From contig JACSRP010000114.1 of NCBI GenBank assembly GCA_014879665.1, forward strand, positions 18,486 through 82,485: a stretch of 64,000 nucleotides of DNA, written 5' to 3'. The notes under the pieces are model-generated. The model had not been told where the DNA came from. It did no database searches and saw only the letters and a program-made list of their open reading frames with translations. This document shows positions 1-9,992 of the stretch, in pieces. The number at the start of each line of letters is the position of its first letter. Position 1 is the first letter of the stretch. The stretch comes from Anaerolineae bacterium. Its GTDB lineage: Bacteria > Chloroflexota > Anaerolineae > Aggregatilineales > Phototrophicaceae. Position numbers and translations under genes: made by a program.

Positions 1-764
1 GAGTACACAATCAGCTTGCGTTGAAGCAGCTTAATGACGCCTATAAGTTGAAAATTGAAGAACTGCACGAAGCGAAAGAAATGCAGGAACGCTTTTTGCG
101 AATTGTTTCGCACGACCTGAAAGGGCCGTTGACCAACTTGCGCATGGCGCAGTACCTGCTGCGCGAAATTGCAGGGGATCGTCCTCAGGTTTCCTCGATT
201 CTAGATAATATTGATACGACCTTGAACGATATGCATGAGTTGATACGCATTTTTCTGGATGCTTCTGCCTATCAACCGACCCGGCTCACACCGGCGCTGC
301 AAACATTTGACGCTTCACAGGTTCTCCATAAAGTCGTAGAACAGTATTCACTAGCGGCAAATAACAAGGGAACGCAAATCCAGTACGATGATTCACCGCT
401 GCCTGTTTACGCCGATCCACGATTCTTCTCGCAAATTGCCAGCAACCTGATCAGCAATGCTATTAAGTACGGCCCGGTGCGTTCAACCGTGACGGTATGG
501 TGCGAATTAAAAGATGAATTCGCGCAGTTATGTGTTGCCGATCAGGGGCCGGGCATACCGGCGTCCGAGCGGGGCCGCCTGTTCCAGATGTTTAGCCGCC
601 TGAGCACGAGGCCAACGGCGGGAGAAAACAGCTCAGGATTAGGCCTGTGGATTGTGAAGATGTTGGCTGAAGCACAGGGCGGTACCGTCGGTGTAGATTG
701 CCCGCCAGAGGGCGGCTCTATCTTCTATGCCAGAGTGCTGCGCGAGGTCGCGCGTGGGGCATAA
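1..764 (+). CDS. Sensor histidine kinase, C-terminal part (truncated by window start)
   Basis: HisKA-type box 'FLRIVSHDLKGPLTNLR' and HATPase boxes 'NLISNAIKYGP', 'DQGPGIP', 'GLGLWIVK'; frame is open to the window edge. Confidence 0.9.
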   Translation, partial: VHNQLALKQLNDAYKLKIEELHEAKEMQERFLRIVSHDLKGPLTNLRMAQYLLREIAGDRPQVSSILDNIDTTLNDMHELIRIFLDASAYQPTRLTPALQTFDASQVLHKVVEQYSLAANNKGTQIQYDDSPLPVYADPRFFSQIASNLISNAIKYGPVRSTVTVWCELKDEFAQLCVADQGPGIPASERGRLFQMFSRLSTRPTAGENSSGLGLWIVKMLAEAQGGTVGVDCPPEGGSIFYARVLREVARGA

Positions 765-790
765 AACAATGGCTGTCCTATAGTGCGTAT

Positions 791-1180
791 CTATTTTCCG
801 CCGGTATCAGAATCAACTGGCGGCGGTGCATCAATCCAAATAGGTGTAGGCGTGATCGTATCTGCAGGGCGGGGGCCGGCATCTTCAACATCGCTGTTTG
901 AGATGCGGTTGACCGGCACAACAGTCATATCGTGGTCGCACAGAATCTGGCAGCTTAAGCGTACTTCACCAAGCAGCCCCCGCGCTTCCAGCCGTTCTTT
1001 TTCGGCTTCAGTCATGCGGGTTGGCTCGCCACGAATAAACTGAACCCGGCAGGTGGTGCATTTTGCGTTCCCCCCGCAGCGATGCAGAATATCAATCCCG
1101 TTGTCTTCAAGCGCCAGTACCAGCCGCCTGCCTTCAGGCACGCGAAAACTGCCATCATCTTTGAGCGTAATTTCCGGCAT
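791..1180 (-). CDS. 2Fe-2S ferredoxin domain protein
   Basis: Plant-type [2Fe-2S] motif 'CGGNAKCTTCRV' with a downstream Cys 'LSCQ'. Confidence 0.85.
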   Translation of the reverse strand: MPEITLKDDGSFRVPEGRRLVLALEDNGIDILHRCGGNAKCTTCRVQFIRGEPTRMTEAEKERLEARGLLGEVRLSCQILCDHDMTVVPVNRISNSDVEDAGPRPADTITPTPIWIDAPPPVDSDTGGK

Positions 1181-1205
1181 TTAGCAGAATCTCTTTTTTG
1201 ATAAT

Positions 1206-1667
1206 TCAGGATGTCATGTTTGGGCGTTTAAGAAACAGCGCTGTGCGCGTCACCTCAATGACTACTTCGCCATGCTGGTTGCGTCCGGTATGCTTGATCG
1301 TCACAATGCCCGCCTTCGGCCTTGAACGGCTGTCCCGTTTAGAGATAACTTCGCTCTCTACATAGACCGTGTCGCCGTGAAACACTGGGCGTGGGTGGGT
1401 GACATGTTCATAAGATAGATTGCCGACAATCGTCCCCTGCGTCAAATCGTTGACGCTGATTCCGACAACTACGCCCAGCGTGAAAATACCATTCACGATG
1501 CGCTGTCCAAATTCAGTTTTTGCCGCAAAATCCTCGTTTAAATGCAATGGTTGGTTGTTCATCGTCAAAGTGCTGAATAGCACATTGTCGGTTTCGGTAA
1601 TCGTCCGCCCGATTTCGTGCTTATAAACGGCTCCAATGACAAGATCTTCGAAGAATTTTCCAGCCAT
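1206..1667 (-). CDS. MaoC-like dehydratase (hotdog fold)
   Basis: 'FEDLVIGAVYKHEIGRTITETDNVLFSTLTMNNQPLHLNEDFA...' is characteristic of the MaoC family. Confidence 0.85.
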   Translation of the reverse strand: MAGKFFEDLVIGAVYKHEIGRTITETDNVLFSTLTMNNQPLHLNEDFAAKTEFGQRIVNGIFTLGVVVGISVNDLTQGTIVGNLSYEHVTHPRPVFHGDTVYVESEVISKRDSRSRPKAGIVTIKHTGRNQHGEVVIEVTRTALFLKRPNMTS

Positions 1668-1737
1668 GCCGTACCCCGCTATGGAAAGCCAAATGACTGC
1701 GCGCGTCAGGTTGGATTGTATCGCCTATAGAATGAAT

Positions 1738-1781
1738 CACGAAACTGCCTGATATGAGGGGGGCATATCAGGCAGTTCGTG
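1738..1781. repeat. Long intergenic stem-loop (about 18-bp stem with one bulged A, 7-nt loop)
   Basis: cacgaaactgcctgatatg-agggggg-catatcaggcagttcgtg. Confidence 0.75.
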
Positions 1782-1985
1782 GGGAAAGGGCACAGGATTC
1801 AATGTCCTACGCCTAAGAGCCTATCCGTTGAATTGACAGTAAATCGCGGTCTTGTTTTTACAGTACCCGTTTGGATAGACAGGCTCACTATCCTAAATTT
1901 AACGGGCTGCCCTGAATTTATGGTTAAGCACAAATAAGCAGTGGATGAGAGGCGCAACATTTTGGCGAATAGCAAATGCGTAATC

Positions 1986-3128
1986 TTACGTCCCCGGCAC
2001 GCCAATGGGCGCAACGCCCTCGATGGTGGCCGCTGGATCGCCGCCCTGCGGCGTCGCTTGCGCGCACATCATCTCAGCCTGGCTCAACTTGCTGCTGGCT
2101 TCACCGCCGCCGCTTAAACGCAGCGCGTTCTGATATTGCGCCACCGCCGGGCAGTAACCATAATTCGGGTCAAAAGCCAGCGCATCGCCATAGCCAACAT
2201 ACTGCCGGTAAAGCAGATCTACAGCCTGCTGGTAGTAGCGCCCCTGCCCGAATGCTAGCAGGCGTTCCAGCGCGCTGATCGCTTGTGGGAAGCTGATGCC
2301 GATGTTGCTCATCGCATTCAAATAGACTTCGCCAACTGTGCGCTCATAGCCAAGCTCGCCCGTTGGGATGCCCAGCGCCTCCATTTGTCCGACGATCCGG
2401 CTGCCGGCTGCCGGCTGCATGGCGTTGTAATAGTTGCGCGCTTGTGCCGCCAGCGAATCACCCAGAATCGTGCGTATGGTCACGCCCTCGAAACCCGGAT
2501 CGATGGCATTGATGGCTTCAGCAAGTTCGGCTGCGTCGTTGTAATTGCCACTGGCGTATGCTGCCTGCGCCTCGCCAAGCAGCGCCGCCAGATCATAGGC
2601 CGCCCCCGGCGTTGGTGAAGGCTGTGCTGGATCAAGGGTCGCGGTAGGCGGCGGAGTTTCTGTTGCCGTGGCTGTTTGGGTTGCGGTAGCTGTCGCTGTC
2701 GGCTGGTTGGTCATATATAACGCTGTTGCTGTTTGCGCATATTCGCCAATGCCGGGAATACCGGGTGTGATCGTCGCCAGAAATTGCAGCCGTGCATTTA
2801 ATAACACCAGATTACCGGTGGCGACATCGTTAGGAATGCGAGAAATTTGATCGCTAATCGCTGCGTTTTGCGTGGCCGTCTCGTTCACGCCAGCTTGCCG
2901 CTGCCCGCTGACCCAACCCGCTGCTCCCGAAAGGGTGACAATCATCAGCGAGAAAAAGACTAGCACTGCAAAAATTAGCGTGGTTATGCCGCAGCCACCC
3001 TTTTCCTGCCTTTGCAGAAATGGCGGATCGTCGTCATCCGGCATGATTTCCTTTGCCGCTGAAATCGGGCGATCATCATACGGGGTGCGTGGCGAGGTAT
3101 CGTCCAGCATATTTTCAGGTTCAATCAT
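1986..3128 (-). CDS. Membrane-anchored protein with TPR-like repeats and a Pro/Thr-rich linker
   Basis: One TM segment 'GITTLIFAVLVFFSLMIVTL', then 'PTATATATQTATATETPPPTATLDPAQPSPTPG', then helical repeats. Confidence 0.65.
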   Translation of the reverse strand: MIEPENMLDDTSPRTPYDDRPISAAKEIMPDDDDPPFLQRQEKGGCGITTLIFAVLVFFSLMIVTLSGAAGWVSGQRQAGVNETATQNAAISDQISRIPNDVATGNLVLLNARLQFLATITPGIPGIGEYAQTATALYMTNQPTATATATQTATATETPPPTATLDPAQPSPTPGAAYDLAALLGEAQAAYASGNYNDAAELAEAINAIDPGFEGVTIRTILGDSLAAQARNYYNAMQPAAGSRIVGQMEALGIPTGELGYERTVGEVYLNAMSNIGISFPQAISALERLLAFGQGRYYQQAVDLLYRQYVGYGDALAFDPNYGYCPAVAQYQNALRLSGGGEASSKLSQAEMMCAQATPQGGDPAATIEGVAPIGVPGT

Positions 3129-3216
3129 CGCAAAATCATCGTGATTATGAGCAGTTTACCCGGCTGATTATACAGGCGGCGGCGAAAGCCTGTACAGCGC
3201 CGCTTCCCCTACGGCC

Positions 3217-4461
3217 TTACCCTGAAACGATCATCCCTGCCGCCCGTTCAACCACAATTTCGGCAACTTGCGCCTTGCTCATCAGGTCAAGCTGCTCATC
3301 GCTATCTTTAGTGAGCAGCGTCACGCGGTTGGTGTCCACGCTAAAGCCGGCATCGCTGGCGCTAATATCATTCGCAACCAGCAGGTCTACGCCTTTGCGT
3401 TCTAGCTTCGCGCGGGCGTTCGCCAGTAAATTCTCACTCTCAGCCGCAAACCCGATCACGACACGCGGAAACCCGCTTTTCTGCCGTGCCACTTTCACCG
3501 CTTCCAGAATATCTTCGTTATGCGTCAAAGGGAGCGAAAGGCTGTCCACATTGGCTGCCGTTTTTTTGATCTTCTGATCGGCAGTTGTTTGCGGGCGAAA
3601 GTCTGCTACCGCTGCCGCCATAATCAGTAAATCTGCATCGGCGCTGGCGGCCATTACCGCATCCAGCAGGCCGCGCATGGTTTCAATAGGTATAATTTTC
3701 GCACCATAGGGCGGCGGCAGGTGAACCGAGCTGATCAGCGTCACTTCCGCGCCCGCGTCCAGCGCTGCCTGCGCCAGCGCATAACCCTGCTTGCCGCTGG
3801 AGCGATTGCCGATATAACGCACCGGATCAATCGGTTCGCGGGTGCCGCCAGCAGTGATCACCACTCTCTTGCCGGCCAGTCCTCCATTTTTGCTAAATGC
3901 CCACCTGATCGCACCGATGATCGTGCCCGTTTCTGGCAGTCGCCCGCGTCCGCTAAGCCCGCTGGCAAAGCGGCCTTCTTCCGGCTCGATGATGATCGCC
4001 CCGCGCTGCCTTAGCTTTTCGACATTTTCCTGTGTGGCAGGATGTTCATACATGCCCCCATCCATCGCCGGGGCAATCACCAGAGGGCAGCGCGCTGCCA
4101 GCGCCGTGATCGCCACCAGATCGCTGGCAAAGCCGCCGGCCAGACGCGCCAGTGTATCCGCAGTTGCCGGGGCAATCACCACCAGATCGGCGGCTTCAGC
4201 CAACCCCACATGGGCGATATGTGTGGCTAATCCTAACGTGTTTGCTGCCCATAGATCGGTATAAACCGGACGCCCCGTGATCGCTTGAAAGGTGAGCGGC
4301 GTCACAAATTTTTGAGCGGCTTCCGTCATGATCGTATTTACTTCCGCGCCGTTCTGGGTCAGCTTGCTGGCAAGGTCTACCGCTTTATAGGCGGCCACGC
4401 TGCCAGTAACGCCAAGCACCACCCGTTTGTTCCTAAGCAGCGCAATCGCTTCCACGCTCAT
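3217..4461 (-). CDS. coaBC: Bifunctional phosphopantothenoylcysteine decarboxylase / phosphopantothenate-cysteine ligase
   Basis: CoaC 'VVLGVTGSVAAYKAVDLASKL' and 'PAMDGGMYEHPATQENV'; CoaB 'VVITAGGTREPIDPVRYIGNRSSGKQGYALA'. Confidence 0.97.
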   Translation of the reverse strand: MSVEAIALLRNKRVVLGVTGSVAAYKAVDLASKLTQNGAEVNTIMTEAAQKFVTPLTFQAITGRPVYTDLWAANTLGLATHIAHVGLAEAADLVVIAPATADTLARLAGGFASDLVAITALAARCPLVIAPAMDGGMYEHPATQENVEKLRQRGAIIIEPEEGRFASGLSGRGRLPETGTIIGAIRWAFSKNGGLAGKRVVITAGGTREPIDPVRYIGNRSSGKQGYALAQAALDAGAEVTLISSVHLPPPYGAKIIPIETMRGLLDAVMAASADADLLIMAAAVADFRPQTTADQKIKKTAANVDSLSLPLTHNEDILEAVKVARQKSGFPRVVIGFAAESENLLANARAKLERKGVDLLVANDISASDAGFSVDTNRVTLLTKDSDEQLDLMSKAQVAEIVVERAAGMIVSG

Positions 4462-4554
4462 GTTCTATTCCCATTTCACAGGCAAAACACATTCGCACAG
4501 TATACTATTAGCCAGTCTGTAAATGAACAGAATGCCATTCTGTGGAGCGGAAAG

Positions 4555-5337
4555 ATGACATTTCGTGAAGATGCTTTAGCCGGGCAGCATATCGTGATCA
4601 GCGGTGGCGCCGGCGCTATCGGCGTAGCGGTGACTAAAGCGCTGAGTGATCACGGTGCGCGAGTGACCGTGAATGATATTCTGCCACGTGAAGAAGCAGT
4701 TCTCCGTTTAGAAGCAGCTGGCGTTCTGAAAGATCGTGTTCAGTATATACACGCTGATTTGACGAATCATGAGAACGTAGATCAACTGCTGGAACAAGCA
4801 CGGGTAAATTTTGGCCCCGCGCATACCCTATGCTGCCATGCAGGCATGGTGCAGGCCGCGCCGATTATCGAATTTGACGATGGTCTATGGGATCAAATTA
4901 TGGATGTGAACCTGAAAGCTGCCTATTTACTGGCGAAGGCCGGCGCGCGGGCCATGTTGAGTGACAGCGTGCGGGGGCAGATCATCTTTACTACGTCATG
5001 GGTCGGCGCTGTGCCGTGGCCGGATATTGCCGCCTACAGCGCCAGCAAAGCTGCCATGAACATGCTCATGCGCTCGTTTTCCCGTGAGCTTGCGGCGCAA
5101 GGTATCCGCGCAAATGCTGTTGCCCCCGGCATCGTCGGCGCGGGGATGGCGCTGCGTCAGTGGGAAACTGAACCCGATTATCGCGCCCGTGCGAGTAAGG
5201 CAATCCCGCTGGGCTACTTGCAGCCCGTTGAATCAGTCGCGGACGCCTTTCTATTCTTATGCAGCCCTGCCGCCAGCTATATGACCGGTTCAATTCTGCT
5301 GGTAGACGGCGGATGCAGCCTCTATCCGATGGATTAA
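4555..5337 (+). CDS. SDR-family oxidoreductase
   Basis: 'VISGGAGAIGVAVTKAL', 'YSASKAAM', 'ANAVAPGIV', 'GSILLVDGG'. Start moved from 4285 (which overlaps coaBC) to the in-frame ATG at 4555. Confidence 0.9.
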   Translation: MTFREDALAGQHIVISGGAGAIGVAVTKALSDHGARVTVNDILPREEAVLRLEAAGVLKDRVQYIHADLTNHENVDQLLEQARVNFGPAHTLCCHAGMVQAAPIIEFDDGLWDQIMDVNLKAAYLLAKAGARAMLSDSVRGQIIFTTSWVGAVPWPDIAAYSASKAAMNMLMRSFSRELAAQGIRANAVAPGIVGAGMALRQWETEPDYRARASKAIPLGYLQPVESVADAFLFLCSPAASYMTGSILLVDGGCSLYPMD

Positions 5338-5440
5338 GATAATCCCTCACCCGCTGTACTTCGGCTAACCATCCTCTCCAGTTTAGTTAGGAGCGGGCAC
5401 GCCCGTTAGGTGCGGGTGGCGGTCAAAAATGCTATCACTT

Positions 5441-6373
5441 TTAACGAAGCTGATGGAAATGCGGCAGAACTTCTTTTGCCAGAAGTTCAATGCCCGCTAA
5501 ATCTTCCTGATCCTGCCACATCAGTATCAGTCGGTACGCGCCGGCTTCCTGATACTTGCTGATATGCTCGACTATCTGTGAAGGCGTGCCGATGATCTTT
5601 TTCCGCTCTAGCAGCGAATCGCTTGGTGCCATCTCGCCGCCCGACCTTGTTCGTAGATCGGCATCATCTTTGCCGATGATGCACGGCAGCATCACCGAAC
5701 GTTTAACCGCCGCTTTGTCGCGTCCATTTTTCTCTAGAAGCTCGTCTAGCAGTGCGCCCCGTTCTTTGAACATATTGACGTTGATGTGTACGCCATTCCA
5801 TTCATCGGCATATTTCGCGGCCAGCGGTAGAGTGCGTTTTGGCCCGTTCCCGCCGATCAAAATAGGCGGCCCGCCAGCGCGAGAGGGACGAGGTAGTAAT
5901 ACTGCGCCGTCCAGCGAGTAATGCGTGCCTCCGTAGTTCACCGGCTCATCAGCGTGGTACAGCCTCGTGGTAATTTCCAGCGCGTCTTCCAGCATCTCAT
6001 AGCGCGCCAGCTGATCGTAGAAAGGGATACCAAACTGTTTGTGTTCACGTTCGTGCCAGCCTGTGCCCAATCCTAATACCATTCGCCCGCCGCTCAGGTC
6101 ATCAATTTGTGAGGCCATACGCGCAGTCAGCGCCGGATGCCGGAATGTGGTTGGCGCAACCAGCGGGCCAAATTCAATATGTTTTGTATGGTCTGCCGCA
6201 TAGGTGAGCGAAATGAAGGTTTCCAGCGAGTCATCATCCGGCGGGCCGATGGTATAGTGATCCGAGCGAAACACACATTGATAGCCCATCGTGTCAGCGG
6301 CCTCAATCAGCCTGCGCCAGCGCTCCCATGTCAGTCCCCATTGGCCTTCGATCATCAATCCGATGAAAGTCAT
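5441..6373 (-). CDS. LLM-class (luciferase-like, possibly F420-dependent) oxidoreductase
   Basis: 'FRSDHY', 'LGLGTGWHEREHKQFGIPF', 'PILIGGNGPKRTLPLAAKYADEWN'. Confidence 0.9.
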   Translation of the reverse strand: MTFIGLMIEGQWGLTWERWRRLIEAADTMGYQCVFRSDHYTIGPPDDDSLETFISLTYAADHTKHIEFGPLVAPTTFRHPALTARMASQIDDLSGGRMVLGLGTGWHEREHKQFGIPFYDQLARYEMLEDALEITTRLYHADEPVNYGGTHYSLDGAVLLPRPSRAGGPPILIGGNGPKRTLPLAAKYADEWNGVHINVNMFKERGALLDELLEKNGRDKAAVKRSVMLPCIIGKDDADLRTRSGGEMAPSDSLLERKKIIGTPSQIVEHISKYQEAGAYRLILMWQDQEDLAGIELLAKEVLPHFHQLR

Positions 6374-6442
6374 GCCTTATGCCCTTTAACTAAACGTCGT
6401 ATCGTTTGGGAATTGTAGCCCGATGCAAAATTCGCACCGCGT

Positions 6443-7282
6443 TCACCCCGCCGGCTTTCGCAACCGCCAGCGAATCGCCCATTCCAGCGGGCGCGAAAGC
6501 AGCCATATCAACGCCGCTCGAATCCGTCCGTGATGCAGCGTGCAGTAGGTGATCAGATCGCGGAAATAGAGACGTGTGGCGGCGGCGCTGCGCGTCACTG
6601 ATTTTTCCCGGTGTTCTATGGGTGGGGCTGCCAGAAAACGAAACTTGCGACCTCTAAATCGCCGCGCTAAATCATCTTCATTGAAATACAGCAGCAGATG
6701 ATCGCTCAATCGCAAATCTTCTCGCCGCATCAGCGTACAAGACCCCGGAATCGCCTCAACATCAAAATCTGTTGTGCGATCCCATCCCTCGTCATAGTAC
6801 CAGTGATGGTTTTCGGCCCTTTTCCGCGCAGATTGAAACATAAATTGCAGCACGGTTTGCGTGAGCAGCAGATAGGTGTAGGTTGGAATCCGCGAGCAGG
6901 TGCGCTGAATATCGCCGTTCGGGTAACGCAGCTGCATCGTTGCGCCCGCGTAATCCGGGTGACTGTCCATGAAATTGACCAGCGTTTCCAGCGCATCGGG
7001 CGGTGGCACTGTATCCGGGTTCAGCAGCAGCGCATATTCTCCGCTGGCTTTCTCCACACCGTAATTATTTCCGGCACAGAAATATAGATTTTTGCCGGGT
7101 TCCAGCAGCGTTATTTCGGAAAATTCGGCGCTCACCATACCCGCACTGCCATCGCTGGAGGCATTATCTACGACGATCACTTCAGCAAGGATTGTTGCCG
7201 CCCGTAATGCGGTCAAACATCGGCGCAGATCATCTCTGCCGTTGTAGTTCACAATGATCACGGAAATTCGTGCGGCGGTCAC
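6443..7282 (-). CDS. Glycosyltransferase family 2
   Basis: 'ISVIIVNYNGRDDLRRCLTAL', 'VVDNASSDGS', 'LLLNPDTV'. GTG start at 7282 overlaps the upstream gene's TGA (GTGA). Confidence 0.88.
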   Translation of the reverse strand: MTAARISVIIVNYNGRDDLRRCLTALRAATILAEVIVVDNASSDGSAGMVSAEFSEITLLEPGKNLYFCAGNNYGVEKASGEYALLLNPDTVPPPDALETLVNFMDSHPDYAGATMQLRYPNGDIQRTCSRIPTYTYLLLTQTVLQFMFQSARKRAENHHWYYDEGWDRTTDFDVEAIPGSCTLMRREDLRLSDHLLLYFNEDDLARRFRGRKFRFLAAPPIEHREKSVTRSAAATRLYFRDLITYCTLHHGRIRAALIWLLSRPLEWAIRWRLRKPAG

Positions 7283-8037
7283 TTCCGGGCAACGACCAGC
7301 GTCATATAGTTGAACGCCCATGGCGCAGCAATTTTCACCACCCGCCCCATGCCCTCTGCCAGTGCGCTGGTCTTGTAATATCCCGGCGACTGAAAAACGC
7401 CGCCCAACCCGCGCAGTGTGAAAGCATGGCTCGTGGGTGAGACATGCTCAACCGTGAACCCAGCCGCTTTGACATTGCCCGCCAGCGCGCCGCGCGTGTA
7501 CGTACTTTCATAAAACGAGTCGTCGGTGAGGGAGCTTTTCCCGCTTGAGCGCCGCTTCCACGCCACCGCTTTATTCACAATATTCGGGTAGGGAATGGTC
7601 AGCACCAGCACGCCTTCAGGCTGTAACACGCGATACGCTTCATCTAGCGCGGGCATCATGCCCTGCTCAAAGTGCTCCAGCACGCCGAAGCTGAGATATG
7701 CGCCGAGGCTGTTTTCAGCAAAGGGTAGTTTATGCACATCTCCGCCAATCAGCGGCAGGGATGGGTCGTAGCGCCGCGAAATTTCCAGCGCGTTGACCGC
7801 ATAATCCAGCCCGTAAACCGGATAACCCATCTGACGCAGGGTGATCACCACCGCGCTTAAGCCGCTGCCAGCTTCGATGATCGGCTTATCTTTGGGCAGA
7901 AATGGAATATATTTGTGAATGGTTTCCATCGAACGTGCTGAAGCCACCGCCTCAAGCTCAATTTCGACGGATGCGCCGTCCCAGATATTTTCCCATGTTT
8001 CGCGAGTGCTGTCGTAGCGGGTAGGTTCGCTCGTCAT
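7279..8037 (-). CDS. Class I SAM-dependent methyltransferase
   Basis: 'IIEAGSGLSAVVITLRQMGYPVYGLDYA', 'LPFAENSLGAYLSFGVLEHF'. Confidence 0.88.
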   Translation of the reverse strand: MTSEPTRYDSTRETWENIWDGASVEIELEAVASARSMETIHKYIPFLPKDKPIIEAGSGLSAVVITLRQMGYPVYGLDYAVNALEISRRYDPSLPLIGGDVHKLPFAENSLGAYLSFGVLEHFEQGMMPALDEAYRVLQPEGVLVLTIPYPNIVNKAVAWKRRSSGKSSLTDDSFYESTYTRGALAGNVKAAGFTVEHVSPTSHAFTLRGLGGVFQSPGYYKTSALAEGMGRVVKIAAPWAFNYMTLVVARK

Positions 8038-8044
8038 TTTAGGT

Positions 8045-8749
8045 TCAATGTGTAGTTATCTTGGGCCGGGCGATAAAAATCAATTCATAAGCCGATAAAT
8101 TTGGCATGATAGCCGGTGGCGGGTTGCGATGCAGCTTTCGAGCTGCCGCATTGGCAATATTTTGAAAAAGACTACCCGCAGTGAAAAGTTTTTCTACCCG
8201 GTATCCTGCTGATTCAAGCAGCTCACGTCCAGTTTTGACAGTGTATAAGTGCAGGTGCGTCCTGTCCATCACGCCGTAATCCACATAATCGAATTTACCC
8301 GCGAGATGTTTTAGTCTAAACGCCCAATACGCAATGTTGGGCAGTGAAACTATAACGATTGCATTTGGCGCAAGCAATGTGTGGGCTTGCTTAAGTAAAT
8401 TTTCTGGATACTTAAGGTGCTCTAAAACGGCCGCTGCAAGTAAAACATCATACGGGGCGCCAGATTCTGCGATCTTTAGCGCATCCAGCATATCCAAATC
8501 TACATGATGAACTTCTTTACAACGCGTTTGCGCTATGGCTACTGCCGTGGAATCTGCCTCAAGGCCGGTGACTGTGCAGCCAAGCATTTTTTCCATGTAC
8601 CCCGAAAGGTAGCCACTGGCACAACCTAATTCCAGTACGCGGCTTTTTTCAGGGATCAGGCGCATCAATACGCTGTGTGCTTCATCAGGGTGCGCATGTT
8701 CAGGATTATAGATTTGCTCAAGGTGATATTTGGGTGCACTATCGGTCAT
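8045..8749 (-). CDS. Class I SAM-dependent methyltransferase
   Basis: 'SRVLELGCASGYLSGYMEKMLGCTVTGLEAD', 'YDVLLAAAVLEHLKYPENLLKQ'. Confidence 0.88.
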   Translation of the reverse strand: MTDSAPKYHLEQIYNPEHAHPDEAHSVLMRLIPEKSRVLELGCASGYLSGYMEKMLGCTVTGLEADSTAVAIAQTRCKEVHHVDLDMLDALKIAESGAPYDVLLAAAVLEHLKYPENLLKQAHTLLAPNAIVIVSLPNIAYWAFRLKHLAGKFDYVDYGVMDRTHLHLYTVKTGRELLESAGYRVEKLFTAGSLFQNIANAAARKLHRNPPPAIMPNLSAYELIFIARPKITTH

Positions 8750-8772
8750 CTATGGGTCATTTCCGGCGCTTG

Positions 8773-9918
8773 TCAGCGGATAATCTTAGCGATCAGCGTT
8801 TCAACTTGCTCCACGCGCTGATCATACGTGTGATAGGTATAAGCATGGCGCTGCCCGTTTGCGGCAATCGCCTCGCGTTCAGTGTCGTGAGCGAGATAAT
8901 AGGCGACTTTTTCCTTCAATTCAGCCTCTGTATTGTACGTTACCAGCGCCGGCTTGCCATCTACTTCTGGAAACCACAGCCGCGTGCCCGGCAGATCGTC
9001 AGTAATCTGGAACACTTTTGCCCCCGCTGCCTCGAAAAGCCGCAAATTCCCCCCGTAGCGCATGAAATCGCCATGCGTATTCACGCTAATTTTCGCCGCC
9101 GAAACGATCCGTTCCATCTCTTCGCCCAATGCCTGCCCGCGCACGAAACGGCGCAAACTGGCAGGCACATCATGTACGCTCCAGATGCCGAGATCAAAAT
9201 CGCTCAGGGCTTCTAATGCTTTCACCCGCCGGTTGTATAGGTGATTCGGCACCAGCGTTCCCACAAATGCGATATCGCAGGTGAGTTTTTTTTGCTCTGC
9301 TTCAGTCAGCAGGTAGGGATGATGAAATTCCGGATCACACGCGGAAATAGGCAGGCATTCCATGTGCTTTGCGCCAAGCTCCAGCCATTGAATTCCGTGA
9401 TAATAATCATTGACCAGTACCAGATCATAGAGTGGCATCGCCTGACGATCAATGGCCTTTGAAAACACAATCGGAGATGTGCCGGAGGCGTAAACGAGCA
9501 GTGCGCCAGTTTCGCGCTGAATCTGTTTTAGCGTTTCAGGAAAGATAACCGTGTTATCACCCGTCATCCACAGAATGTCGGGATGAAATGCCCGCGTTTT
9601 TGCCAGTAGTTCGGCATTCCGCTTGCGTAAATCTGGCCGGATTGCCGCCGGAATCCGGTGGTTGATGGCCGCCACCACTTTTGCCGGAGTGATGCCTTCG
9701 CTGTGTTTTTCCCGATGTGCCGACTCGTTCAGTATTCCGTCCGGCAAATTTCGGTAGAACACATCCAGCGTATATCCGCGCTTACGCATCGCCTTCTCCC
9801 AGAAGTGCTGTGACATGCTCGGCGGGAACAGCGGCGGGTTTTCCGGTGTTTGCGTCTGCGCCGCGCGCAGCGCTTCCGGGTGATGCAGCGAACTTACGAA
9901 GAGAATATGATGTGGCAT
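8773..9918 (-). CDS. Glycosyltransferase, CgeB/spore-maturation-protein-like
   Basis: 'CDIAFVGTLVPNHLYNRRVKALEALSDFDLGIWS', 'KISVNTHGDFMRYGGNLRLFEAAGAKVFQITDDLPG'. Confidence 0.75.
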   Translation of the reverse strand: MPHHILFVSSLHHPEALRAAQTQTPENPPLFPPSMSQHFWEKAMRKRGYTLDVFYRNLPDGILNESAHREKHSEGITPAKVVAAINHRIPAAIRPDLRKRNAELLAKTRAFHPDILWMTGDNTVIFPETLKQIQRETGALLVYASGTSPIVFSKAIDRQAMPLYDLVLVNDYYHGIQWLELGAKHMECLPISACDPEFHHPYLLTEAEQKKLTCDIAFVGTLVPNHLYNRRVKALEALSDFDLGIWSVHDVPASLRRFVRGQALGEEMERIVSAAKISVNTHGDFMRYGGNLRLFEAAGAKVFQITDDLPGTRLWFPEVDGKPALVTYNTEAELKEKVAYYLAHDTEREAIAANGQRHAYTYHTYDQRVEQVETLIAKIIR

Positions 9919-9992
9919 AAGAATTTTCGCAGGCTACTTTAGCGTGCCAGATAATTTACGGTTCGGTAACGGCCGTAAACCTGTTATACCGC

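Noticed and set aside
2640-2720. Short direct-repeat-like DNA (gttgccgtggctgtttgggttgcggtagctgtcgctg)
   Set aside because: Explained by the Thr/Ala/Pro-rich linker codons of the TPR protein, not a CRISPR or tandem-repeat element
4285-4554. N-terminal extension of the SDR ORF
   Set aside because: Overlaps coaBC coding sequence on the opposite strand; the SDR fold starts right after the ATG at 4555
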